64,000 nucleotides of DNA from Perilla frutescens. Its lineage: Eukaryota; Streptophyta; Magnoliopsida; Lamiales; Lamiaceae. Below, piece by piece: positions 48,101 to 59,198 of this stretch. Position 1 is the stretch's first letter; the number at the start of each line of letters is the position of its first letter. Under the pieces are notes generated by a model that worked only from the letters and a program-made list of their open reading frames with translations, was not told where the DNA came from and ran no database searches. The position numbers and the translations under genes are program-made. Location: the NCBI GenBank assembly GCA_026008535.1, contig BRKX01000006.1, positions 43,574,664-43,638,663 of the forward strand, written 5' to 3'.

Positions 48101-49889
48101 GCGAGCATCCGCTGTCAAAGTACCAGCTGCTCTTTGCGTGAATATTGAGGGCAGTGTGAACAACATAGTTTCTGTGACTGTTTCAGGATCTGTTCCGCAC
48201 AGATTGTCTTCTGAAATTTAGGTCATTCTGAGATCGACCTTTCCTCCTCATTCTTCTGAGATCATTGATGTAGTACCTACAGTGTGGTCGAATGTGACTA
48301 GGTTTTCCACAATAGTGGCAGACAACTCCATTCTTTCGAGGTTGTGACTTTTGAGGCTGTGGCTGCTTGATCTATGATTTAAATTCAGGTTCTGGAACAG
48401 ATTCATCATGCTTTCCAGATGTTTGTCCTTGACAGAAACGATCGGAAAACTTCCCACCAGTGTATCCAAGACCTGTATGGTCCTGCGGACTTTTTCCTTT
48501 AGAAAGGATGTCATCGAGCTGAGATGATCCAGAATTCATCATCTTGACAAGCTTCTTTAGATGAAGCAGTTCACCATTCTGAGAGTGAGAATTGTTTCTG
48601 GACTGTTGAAGATCATTCTGCAATTCACTGAGACGCGTGGACAAACAATCTCTTTCTTTAATGAGATCACCATTCTCTTTAATCAGCCCTTCATTGACTT
48701 TAACCACCATGATCCAGCTCTCATGAAGCTTTTTGTAAGCTTCTATGGCAGACTCTTCAGTGAATTCTTCATCATCACTGCATTCCGAAACATTGTCATT
48801 ATGTCTGTCAGAGACAGAATTAGACACAGGTTCTTTGTTAGAATCTGTCATGAAAGCAATATGGTTGCTCACGAATTCTTCATCACTCCCACTATTATCT
48901 AGATCATTACTTTCACTAAGACTGGAACTATAGGATTTATTCTTCTTCTTTAAGGTGTTAGCACATTCAGCTTGATAGTGCCCAAGACCCCCACATTCTC
49001 TACACTTGACCTCCTTCTATTTTTCTTCAATGGAATCTTCATCTTTAGATCTCCGAGGTTTGGAGAATCTGTTCTTGACAGAATTATTCTGTGAAGACTT
49101 CTCATAACGTTTGGCAAATTTTGAGAAATTCTTTGTCAGAAGGGCAATTGACTCAGCCAGATCATTTTTGTCAGAGACATTACTTGGAACATCAGAACTG
49201 GAGTCGGCTTAGAAAGCTATGCTTTTCTTCTGAACTGTCTCTTCATCTGTTAGTCCCATTTCAAAAGTCCTCAGGGACCCCATCAGCTCCTGTAACTTCA
49301 TTTTGCTCACGTCCTTGGCCTCTTCTATCGCCGTGACTTTATATGCAAATCTCTTGGGAAGAGATCGCAAAACTTTCAGCACAAGTTTCTCCTCCGAGAT
49401 GGCATCACCAAGTGCAAAGCTTTCATTAGCTATGTCACAAATCTTGGCGTTGAAATCAGCAAGCTTTTCACCTTCATCCATTCGAAGGTTTTCAAATTTG
49501 GTAGTGAGGAGCTGCATACGAGATACACGAACACTGCTCATTCTTTCAAAACTAGTTTGAAGGATATCCCATGCATCATTTGCTTTGTCACATGTGGAGA
49601 TGAGTTTGAACACGTTCATGTCCACTGCAGAGAAAATGGCGTTCATGGCTTTAGCATTCAGCCCCATGATCAGATAATCAGTATCGTCAAACTCTTCTTC
49701 TGGCTTCAGCACCGCTTTGCCTTTCTTATCCTTCTTGATAGGAGGCTTCCACCCTTCAGTCACCATCTTCCAGGCACGCTCATCAATTGAGCGAATGAAA
49801 TCTATCATATGAGCTTTCCAATAGGCATAGTTATTACCATCAAGGAGCGGAGGTCGCATCGTCGAGGCTCCTTCTTTCATCGAGTCCAT
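45190..49889 (-). pseudogene. E3 gag-pol polyprotein, one long frame with stops
   Basis: Starts at ATG 49889, 66 nt past the primer site. Gag opens with LLDGNNYAYWKAHMIDFI (UBN2-type capsid). Two CCHC knuckles follow: CRECGGLGHYQAEC (about 48970-49010) and CHYCGKPSHIRPHC (about 48270-48310). Then protease WYFDSGCSRHMTG (about 48120-48085), the GAG-pre-integrase/integrase (47800-46900), RT (QGYSQVEGVDFDETFAP at about 46420; YVDDIVFGS at about 46040) and RNase H (LSTAEAEYIAAGS; HIDIRHHFIRE) ending at 45190. Stops lie at 49209, about 49020, about 48370, about 48187, 47364 (TGA for Arg in RxRSDHG), 46201 (TAA for Tyr in YVYKL) and 45433. One frameshift near 47318. Otherwise a single frame. Inactive. 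Confidence 0.92.
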
Positions 49890-49954
49890 CTCGGCAAAAA
49901 AAACACAATAACACGGATTAATACCCCAAGATCAACCCTGAATACAGGCAACCC

Positions 49955-49966
49955 GCTCTGGTGCCA
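49955..49966 (-). other. E3 primer binding site
   Basis: Minus TGGCACCAGAGC, two bases inside the 5' LTR. It differs from the usual initiator-Met tRNA site TGGTATCAGAGC by two transitions. Confidence 0.75.
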
Positions 49967-49968
49967 AT

Positions 49969-50879
49969 TGAAAAACAGTAATCCGTGCTTAAATGTTTTT
50001 TTAGTTAACTGATTAAAAACTATTCTGTAATGTGTGGGACACATGCAAGAACATAAAAGTATAAAGCAGTAAAAACGCACGAGATGGTAACCCAGTTCGG
50101 TTCAAACAACCTACTCTGGAGGGATTGCTCCCAAACTTGAAGATTCGACTGGTACTCTTTTGAAGAGTGTATTAAGGATCTTACACATACAAGCCTCCCG
50201 CCTTATGTCGCCCGTTCTTCTCCTCGAACTCTTTCGCTAGCCGAAAGTTGTAAGATCCCATCACAACCGTGATACTAGACTCCCTCTAGCTACCCACGAC
50301 TTCAACTTACAATCTCTCCCGAGATTACGTATAAAACTGGAATAAAAATCCCCTCACGTGTTTCACTCGTAAACACTCAAAACTAGTCTATCACGTTGAA
50401 CATTTTAATAAACAACTACTAGTTACAAAAATGACCACAAACTGATTCTAACACTAAAATCTAAACAAAATATCAGTGGTACCGATTGCTCCTCAATTCG
50501 GTCTTCATATAAGCGTCGATCTCCATCCGCCGCCAATATGGTAAGTAGATTGTGGTTTGTGGCCTTCCATACGTGTGTAGATACCCTCCAAGTGTAGTGG
50601 GGTTAATTTAGCACTAGATCTGTACCATAAGGTAGTAAAACTAATTAATCTTGTCCTTCCAAACTCGTTCGGCGCAAGATCTTTCCAACATGGAAATTGC
50701 CATAAATAGAGTGTCCCTGGTTCTGTCTGGGACATACTCTGGAACAGTTCACCAACTGTTCTTTCTTTTCTTGCACAGCGGAAAAAAAATCTTCGTGGGA
50801 CATATCTAGGCACACATTGTCGAACATATCTCACCAATACAACAACACAAATACTTAGTGCATGACGATGGCACTAACA
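49969..50879 (-). repeat. E3 5' LTR
   Basis: 911 bp, TGAAAAACAGTAATCC...GGCACTAACA in plus orientation. It is a direct repeat of 41335-42247 with scattered, mostly transition differences. Confidence 0.95.
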
Positions 50880-51783
50880 AAAGTTTTAGAAGAGTTTTCC
50901 ACGATAACATTTCCCGTTGCTATATCATCATGATATTTGAAGCAATAAGGCTTAATGTGTCCAGACTCTTGACAGTAATGACAAACATATTTCTTCTCTT
51001 TAGATTTGTCATTAGCATCCCTTTTGACATTGCAGTCACCGTTGACTGGAACATCCTTCGAGCTTTCTCCATTAACAAATTTGACAGGATTATTATTAGA
51101 GATAGATTTAGATGAACTAGATGTATATCCCACCTGCTTTAGTGGTTTGTCCTAATGTCAGGACTTCATTTAAGGTTATTGTTCCTTGATTGAGTTGTTG
51201 ATAGGTTTTTGAGGCAGCATCTACTTTCTTTCTCACCTTGCACAACTCAGTGTCAATTCTGGTCAGACAAATTTCCAAATCCATCACCCTTCATTTTAGA
51301 CTTTGGTTTTCTTCCACGAGAACTCCAAACTCCTTTGTTTGTTCAGACCATTGAACACACACTTCATCCACGACCTTGTGAAGTTGTCATAGAGCTTCAT
51401 GATGGCTAATGTCGAATGGATCTTCTTCCACTTGAGACACTTCAGTAGTGTTACAAAATTCATCCAGCAAAGTCATTTCATACCAGTTAGTGGTATTGGA
51501 AGGAATGTTAGCAATTTCTTGTGGAACATTCTCCATGACATTACTGGGAACATCAGAAGCTTCATTGTCAGGACTCATGTCGAAGTCAAAATCAACTTTG
51601 TCCATGTCTGTTAGAGCTTCAATCATTTCATCAATACCATCATTGACTTTAACAAACAACACTATTTGTTTTCCTGATTACTCATCTTCGAATTCGTCGC
51701 TTAACACAGCAGTACTGTAGTTTCTTCTTTGTTTCCTGTGTACAGTAGGACACTCATTGGCATAGTGTCCAAAACCAGAACAT
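50880..51783 (-). pseudogene. E2 gag fragment with zinc knuckles, cut at both ends
   Basis: On the minus strand, the piece begins inside a CCHC knuckle whose first Cys is lost (CSGFGHYANECPTV at about 51780-51740). It continues through an acidic gag spacer (MDKVDFDFDMSPDNEASDVP, about 51610) and a second knuckle, CHYCQESGHIKPYC (about 50970), then runs into the E3 insertion. It continues at 41334 with the protease. The right cut coincides with the truncated gypsy LTR. Confidence 0.8.
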
Positions 51784-53600
51784 ATTTTTTGTCAAAAAGT
51801 TTGAGGCTCAAACAAGCTCGATACTCAACGGATTTTCACTCAAAAATATAATTTTTGATACTAGAGGAAAATAAAATTTCAATGCAGGAAACAGATTTAG
51901 ATTTTATAATGTATAATGACTGTAAATGAGTATGAAATTCAGCATTATTAACATAAGACATAATCTGCCGGAAACAAGTTGATTTTCGGGAAACTTACGA
52001 CTCGATTTCGGAAGAACAAATGCCATCGGATCATGGATTCGAAAATATGTCTGGAAAGCTTGAGATGAAAAGATTGTTCAGTCCAAAAATTAAGTCAAAA
52101 GGATGGAGGAATCAACGGAAAATAGCCTCCGAAATTGCACTCGCAAAACAACAATTTCTGCGGTAGATTTGACATGTCAATTTGCGACGTATCTTTGATA
52201 GACCAAATGATATCACATCAATGATCCATGACCTATTCTGGAAACCTTGATGAGTTAAGTTTATAATGATTTAGATTTCATACAAATATAATGGTTGGAT
52301 CTATGGGAAAAAGATGTCGGAAATGGGTTTGGTGAGTTACAAAAATTAAACCACTAAGAAAATATTCGAGCTTCATTTAGGAGCTTCAGAGATCTGAATT
52401 GAGAAATTCTTGAGCCTAAAATAACCTACAAAATTTTAGGAAAAACATACTAAGATTTCAGAATTTATAGATGAGATTTAAGGAACGAAAATTTTAAAAT
52501 ACGACTGCTACACTAATGATAAAACTTACAGCTAGAAATCCCAATTTTGCATGTCTTCATTTCTGACTTTCTGGACACCAAATCGAGCGATTCCAGTGGC
52601 TAACATCAACTACGTGAAGAGAAGAACAACATATCAAAATTTTAACTATGTTGGTGAAGATTTGGATGTCAAAATATACAGAATATAATTGTTGCTGCAC
52701 CTAGGCGGATAACAGTGACCATTGCAATTTTTGCCTTCTTTCTCGGCCATATGAGAATCAAATTGGATGACTTGTTTAGCTAACATCATCTAAATCAAAG
52801 TGGGATGCTCTCTGTAAAATTTCATAATTGTTGGCTAAGTTTTGAGGGTCGAAATTAGAAGAGAAAGAAATGTTGCTACTAGGAGGGGAAGAGAGAAACT
52901 AGTGAAGAAGAGAATGTGTGAGAAAGTAAGGCTCTTGCTCATCTTCTCTCAATTTGATTCATCTAATAGCTATGATGAACATGTGTAAGACATGCATGAA
53001 ACTAGGTGGAGTAGATGGTGACACATTGAGTACCCTTGTCATGCATGGTGACACTTGGAGAAAGGTAAGGTTGACACTTGGAGCAATGCAAGGTTGAATG
53101 GTTCCAAGGTGGAATGGTTGCAATCAATTTGTGATGTATTTTAATATATGGTGTTGGGTTGAAATAGAGAATGAATACCATTAACTGGCAGGTCAAACGA
53201 ACTCCGTTTTTAATGAAATTGATGATCACACGATTATGAAAAGATTCGTGACCCCTAGTCAAAAGACGAAATCAATTTCGGAGTTAAACATAAAGTGGTA
53301 GAATTTTATTTTAGAGATAAAAATATGGTCTTTCAATAATTAGGACACCCATGATTTAATAAATGTCCAAATGATGAATGAAAAAGGCTCATGGAAATGT
53401 CTCGTCACGAGGATCAAAATATGCGATCGAGAAAGATTTAGAGGACAACATGATTTTAAGAATATAATTGAGCCAACTTTCAGAGTCATTTTCTCTATAT
53501 TTGGAATTTTCTAAAATCATTTCAAAGAATCATATAATCAACACATACTTCCTATATGGTTGGAGTAATTCATAGATTTATTTTGGGATGGGGTGTTACA
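51776..53600 (-). repeat. Gypsy 3' LTR, truncated on its left
   Basis: About 1825 bp, highly similar to 56878-58710. It lacks the part corresponding to 55549-56877. Its left edge meets the E2 gag knuckle within CCAGAACAT. Confidence 0.88.
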
Positions 53601-55533
53601 TTCCACACCCCTTAACGAAAATTTCATCCTCGAAATTTCACTCATCTGAAACCACTAAGGTTTATTGTTGTCTCTCTTGTTTTCACGTTTTGATGTTGCT
53701 TATCCTCCACGGTTCTATCTAGCAAGGCTCCTATCATATGTTATATATGCACGCAAGATCAACCTGTCGTCCTTGAACGCGTGGTCCGAGTCAAACACAT
53801 ACTTCCTTAAGATCGATATATTTAACACATCATACACACCTTATTTCCATTGTGTTTCTCTCATTGCCGATAGATTATTATAGGACATCTTTCTAGCTTG
53901 TGTTCTCATATGTGAAAACTTCTTGAAGCATGCTCATCTTATTTTTGTATCGTTCATTCATTTTAACCCTTCGTTTGCATGTGAAGTTCAATTTCGTATC
54001 CAAAGCTTCTTGGCTGAATGTCGATGGGAATTACATTTCACGATCTGACGTGATTGATATAAGAATTCCACATAGATGCACCATAAATCGTACGTATCGC
54101 TAAGCTAGCTTGTTCGACTCCATCTCTATCTTGATTGGTATGACATATTGTTGCCTAAGATAATCTCTTGGTCCATTATAAAATATTCGAGTATTTCTTA
54201 CCTTTTTTTCTTGTCATAGCACCCATTATCTTGTTAGCTTCCAGGGTGGTAGATTCCGATCTCTTCTTGCACTTGGCATCGGGATAGACTTATCAGAAGA
54301 AGACAACATTCTAGATCTACAAAAAATACTAAGTTAACCTAATTACAAATTGTCAAACTTGATCCAACAATATCGCACAATCGCCTATATCCATTACACG
54401 TTCATCACCGTCCATCTGCTCATTTCCCAGGCTTCCAATGATTAATTTCGAACACAATGCATGTAAAATACATCAGCAACAACGCATGCCAAAGTCTTCC
54501 ATGAACTCGTTATCGCTTGTTGAGTAAACTTTATAATCTCATCTCCACAGATAGTGATAAAAGGTGGTGATCGGTTTACCTTGATATCTCGCTCAGATGA
54601 TAATTCTGATGTTGAGCCTTATTTGTAGCAGCCATCATCGTCTAGCATATCTATCCACAGAAATTCCCAGTCTCTGCATAGATCGTTAAGCTACATTTTT
54701 TTAAACTATTTCGTTGCTCAATATGTCCATCTTTCTAGCACCATCGCAAACTCTTGGTAAATCTTAACACAACCTCAATCTCGACTCCCATAGAGTAAGT
54801 TATTTCTCCAATAAACTTGAACATCGAATTGATCTCTTTCTCGGTATACGTATTAAATCTCATAATCTGCTAATCAATTGTGATGCACGTGTGGGAGTTT
54901 CTCTGAGCCATAAGTTTATGTTCATTCGTGAAAATGAAACGTTTCCTCAGTCAAAGTATGTTCTTAGCAATCTCATAAGTGTTTACAAGTCCAGCCTAAG
55001 TTCTGCAACTATAGGCTAAGTTAATCTTACGTTATCAAGCTTTCAAGTTCTCGTTCTCATTTTAGAATATATATAACAAATACTTTTCGGCTATCACAGT
55101 TCACAGTATGCATTCTGCACATTCCCAACATCACAAGTATGCACAAGGCATAGATAAACAAGTTCGTACAATTATGTAATCAACATAGTTTTAAGACAGA
55201 AGCATATATGCTCACAAACATAATTTAAAACCAGTATGCTATCAAAATAGCAACAGAGTACGCAATCAGCGTAGTTAATCAGAGTATGCAATCAACATAG
55301 AAATCAATCTTTCGAGTAATTCCTGTCAACACAACGAATCCTAATCTTTCATTTTCAGAAAAACTTAACACTCCAACAAATAATGTAAACATTTAAAAAC
55401 TAAAATCCGCATAAAAACATGCGTACCTTTTAGACTGTTGCGTGTTTGACGAGCTGAGAGCTTTATATAATATCACACGGGAATTAAATAAAAATGAAAT
55501 AAGACCCAGTAGGTCTACAGAGCTGCAAACCTG
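53601..55533 (-). pseudogene. Gypsy pol remnant (integrase C-terminus) and internal region
   Basis: Next to the LTR, the minus strand reads FEDENFR-like text followed by a purine tract AAGGGG (53601-53616), the usual gypsy pol end. Further in, LRKYVFDSDHAFKDDRL (about 53810-53760) matches the conserved LRKYVxDPSHVL segment of gypsy integrase, and HLCGILISITSDRE (about 54090-54040) matches the HGVPxSIVSDRD integrase core, with stops between. 54300-55500 is too decayed to assign. About 3 kb of normal gag, protease and RT is missing. Confidence 0.7.
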
Positions 55534-55545
55534 GCTCTGATACCA
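55534..55545 (-). other. Gypsy primer binding site
   Basis: Minus TGGTATCAGAGC, an exact match to the plant initiator-Met tRNA 3' end, three bases inside the 5' LTR. Confidence 0.9.
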
Positions 55546-55548
55546 CTT

Positions 55549-58500
55549 TGTAGCACCCCGATCCCGAAAGACCGTGGAAATAGAAGCCACGGGGGTTGGA
55601 ATTAAGAAGCGGTAAAAAAAGGGGAATAAATTGATTAACCAAATCTCAAAAGAAGACTCACAATAACCAAACATGCTTTTTAATACATATATTTATTCAA
55701 AACACCAAGATCAGGGTTATTAACGTTTAACAAAAGAGTAGCATAAGTGCGGAAGCTTAATTCCCAATAGAATGTTAACGAATGAGAAATAAGTAAATAA
55801 CAAAAGCCCATCTCTCAGCATTGTCACGTCCACGCGCCAGCCTACTGACCCGAAAATATTTGAAAAGATTTGGGTTGAGTACTAATGCACTCAATGGGTA
55901 AGTTTTCATAATTTAAGTTATGCAAATCATTTTCTAAAAGTAATCTATTTGTGTCTCTGCAGGTAGTGAAACTCAAGAAGTTTTAAAGTTGAAAGCAACC
56001 TAAGTTCACCAATAAATTTTATCGTGAAGCGCTTAAGAGTATAACCAGTCACTGTCCGCAAGCCATACAACATCACCAACACGTAAAGTTGAGTATGGCC
56101 AAAGTATACCCAATGAGTGCAACCAATAAGTGTTTCATTTTAGTCTCACCGACAAGGAGTAGGGCATGGCGAATAATATATTCGTACTGTAGCTACTCAC
56201 ATTGACATAATGCTGGTTTATGAGACTCCGACAACATACAGTAGCACGTAAATATTTAACACAAATAGTCACATATGCAATTTTAATAAAGCATAGCTTA
56301 ATGACTCGAAATATACAATTTGGAAAGATAATATAGCCCATCTTACACATACAGAAGTCCTAACAAGGATTCAACACTCGAACACGGTACTGGAGATGGA
56401 GCAACGGTCTGAAGTTCCTTCTCGGGTTCCCCTAGGGCTAAGCTGCTCTAACCATCTCAAGATTCAACCCTTCACCTTCCTTATAAGTCAAGCAAGTCCT
56501 ACAAGGATCAATCTTGCTTTATGATCAATAACTACTTCCGGAAATAATCTAATATTTGCTTTAATTTAGTTAGAGCCTTATTAATTTTACTTCAACTAGG
56601 AATGCGCATTACTTAGGTTTTAAATCCAACACGAATCGATAATAGGTTCTTACGATACTCTTCAATTAACTTGAAACAAATTGGAAGTAAAATGGAACAA
56701 CTTAAAACAGGACAGAAACTTCGAAAAATCATAGGAAATTCAATTAAAATCGGATTGAGACACGGTCAGTGGCCACGCGTCCATCACGACGAGGCCTACA
56801 ATCGGTCAGAAGGAGTCGGAGACAAATTCCGATCATCCTGGCCTGAAATTGGCCGGAAAAGATAGTATTTACGGTTCCTGGAACATATTTTTCGTCAAAA
56901 CGTTTGAGGCTCAAACGAGCTCGATACTCAACGGATTTTCACTTAAAAATTCAATTTTTGATACTAGAGGAAACAAATATTTCATTGCAGCAAACGGATT
57001 TAGATTTTATAATGTATAACGACTATAAATGAGCATGAAATTCAGCATTATTAACATAAGACATAATCTGCCGGAAACAAGTTGGTTTTCGGGAAACTTA
57101 CGACTCTATTTCAGAAGAACAAATGCCATCGGATCATGGACTGGAAAATATGTCTGGAAATCTAGATATGAAAAGATTGTTCAGTCCAAAAATCAAGTCA
57201 AGAGGATGGAGGAATCGACGGGAAATAGCCTCCGAAGTTGCACTCGCAACACAACGATTTCTGCGGCAGATTTGATATGTCGATTTACGACGTATCTTTG
57301 ATAGACCAAATGATATCACATCGACGATCTGAGACCTATTCTGGAAACCTTGATGAGTTAAATTTATAATGATGTAGATTTCATAGAAATTATAATGGAT
57401 GGATCTATGGAAAAAAGATGTCGGAAATTGGTTTGGTGAGTTACAAAAATTAAACCACTAAGAAAATAGTCGAGCTTCGTTTAGGAGCTTCAGAGATTCG
57501 AATAGAGAAATTCTTGAGCCTAAAATCAACTACATAATTAGAGGAAAAACATACTAAAATTTCAGAATTTATGGATGAGATTTAAGGAACGAAAATTGTA
57601 AAATACGACTGCTACACTAATGATAAAACTTATAGCTAGAAACCCCAATTTTGCATGTCTTCGTTTCTGACTTTCTGGACAACAAATCGAGTGATTCCAG
57701 TGGCTAACATCAACTACTTGAAGAGAGGAACAACATATCAAAATTTCAGCTATGTTGATGGAGATCTGAAGGTCGAAATATACAGAATATAATCGTTGCT
57801 GCAACTTGGCAGAAAACAGCGATCACTGCAATGTTTGCCTTCTTTCTCGACCATATGAGAACCAAATTGGATGATTTCTTTGGCTAACATCATCTTCATG
57901 AAAGTGGATGCTCTCTATAAAATTTCATAATTATTGGCTAAGTTTTGAGGGTCAAAATTAGAAGAGAAAGAATTGTTGCTGCTGGGAGGGGAAAAGAGAA
58001 ACTAGTGAAGAAGAGAATGTGTGAGAAAGTAGGGCTCTTGCTCATCTTCCCTCAATTTGATTCATCCAATAACTATGATGAACATATGTAAAACATGCAT
58101 GAAACTAGATGGAGTAGATGGTGACACATGGAGTACCCTTACATGCATGGTGACACTTGGAGAAAGGTAAGGTTGACATTTGAAACAAGGTAAGGTTGAC
58201 ACTTGGAGCAATGCAAGGTTGAATGGTGGCAATCAATTTGTGATGTATTTTAATATATGGTGTTGGGTTAAAATAGAGAACGAATACCATTTAATTGGAA
58301 GGTCAAATGAACTCCGTTTTTAATGAAATTGATGATCACACGATTATGAAAAGATTCGTGACCCCTAGTTAAAAGACGAAACCAATTTCGGAGTTAAACA
58401 TAAAGTGGTAGAATTTTATTTTAGAGATAAAAATACGGTCTTTCAATAATTAGGACACCCATGATTTAATATATGTCCAAATGATGAATGAAAAAGGCTC

Positions 58501-58710
58501 ATGGAAATGTCTTGTCACGAGGAACAAAATATGCGATCGAGAAAGATTTAGAGGACAACATGATTTTAAGAATAGAATTGAGCCAACTTTTAGAGTCATT
58601 TTCTCTATATTTGGAATTTTCTAAAATCATTTCAAAGAATCATATACTCAACACATACTTCCTATATGGTTGGAGTAATTCATAGATTTATTTTGGGACG
58701 GGGTGTTACA
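55549..58710 (-). repeat. Gypsy 5' LTR (complete, 3162 bp)
   Basis: Plus-strand text runs from TGTAGCACCCCGATCCC to GGGACGGGGTGTTACA. The two tips are near-perfect inverted copies. Confidence 0.85.
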
Positions 58711-58993
58711 TAAATAGAGATAACAAGAAACTTAAAAATTAGGGGATAGAGTTTTGACTTATTTAAACTCTTTTAAATAATATATTAACCATATATATAT
58801 ATATCCGTTTATTTGAAATATTAATTTCGTGGATATATACATGATTTAAAATAGAACATAATTTATTAAAAATAATAAATAATAAAAAAACTAGGAAATG
58901 ATAAGATTAGTCACGACGAATGTCACACACACTGTCGTAGGGAGTCTGTTTGACATTAAGTCCAACACTGTCAATGTTAGACAACACTCAACA
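58711..58993 (-). repeat. E2 5' LTR fragment
   Basis: Matches 35175-35470, from TAAATAGAGATAACAAGAAA to the end in AACA. It shares the (TA)n run and TTAGTCACGA(T/C)GAATGTCAC. The rest of this LTR is missing because of the gypsy insertion and a deletion. Confidence 0.88.
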
Positions 58994-59016
58994 ATATATA
59001 TTAAAAGGTAGTTCTA

Positions 59017-59135
59017 AACATTAATTTTTTGATCAAATTAATTAGGTTAATTAGATTAAAGACATGATAATCTCAACATTAATTGTTTGATCAAATTAAT
59101 TAGGTTAATTAGATTGATGTTTTTTTAAAGGTATC
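59017..59135. repeat. 58-bp direct duplication
   Basis: AACATTAATT(T/G) followed by TTTGATCAAATTAATTAGG starts at 59017 and again at 59075, just outside the E2 insertion site. Confidence 0.8.
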
Positions 59136-59198
59136 TAAAACTCCAGCGGTAAGTAGTAGAATTAATTATTTATATGAATCGTATATTTTTCATTGATC

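Larger units (their letters stand above)
41335..50879 (-). mobile_element. E3: complete-length copia (Sirevirus-like) element nested in E2
   Basis: 9545 bp with two LTRs (41335-42247 and 49969-50879), primer site, gag-pol, 3' gene and purine tract, all minus strand. The flanks are AAACT (left) and AAAGT (right), a 5-bp target duplication with one mismatch. LTRs differ at roughly 40-50 of 910 positions by eye, so E3 appears younger than its host E2. Coding regions carry stops and at least two frameshifts. Confidence 0.92.
51776..58710 (-). mobile_element. Degenerate Ty3/gypsy element (Tekay/Del-like) nested in E2 5' LTR
   Basis: Minus strand. The right (5') LTR is 55549-58710. The left (3') LTR is truncated to 51776-53600 and matches 56878-58710. 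Tips are TGTAACACCCCGTCCC and GGGGTGCTACA, typical of plant chromovirus LTRs. There is an exact initiator-Met primer site beside the 5' LTR. The interior is only 1.95 kb and holds decayed integrase. The right flank taaat is E2 LTR sequence; its target copy on the left has been deleted. Confidence 0.82.
34440..58993 (-). mobile_element. E2: copia (Sirevirus-like) element, host of two nested insertions
   Basis: Minus-strand element. The left (3') LTR is 34440-35470 and the terminal part of the right (5') LTR is 58711-58993, flanked by ATATA on both sides (34435-34439 and 58994-58998). Its own sequence is 34440-41334, 50880-51783 and 58711-58993. It is interrupted by copia E3 (41335-50879) and by a gypsy element (about 51776-58710). 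The shared LTR part (about 284 bp) differs at roughly 15-18 positions by eye. A deletion removed the rest of the 5' LTR, the primer site and the N-terminal gag. Confidence 0.85.
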
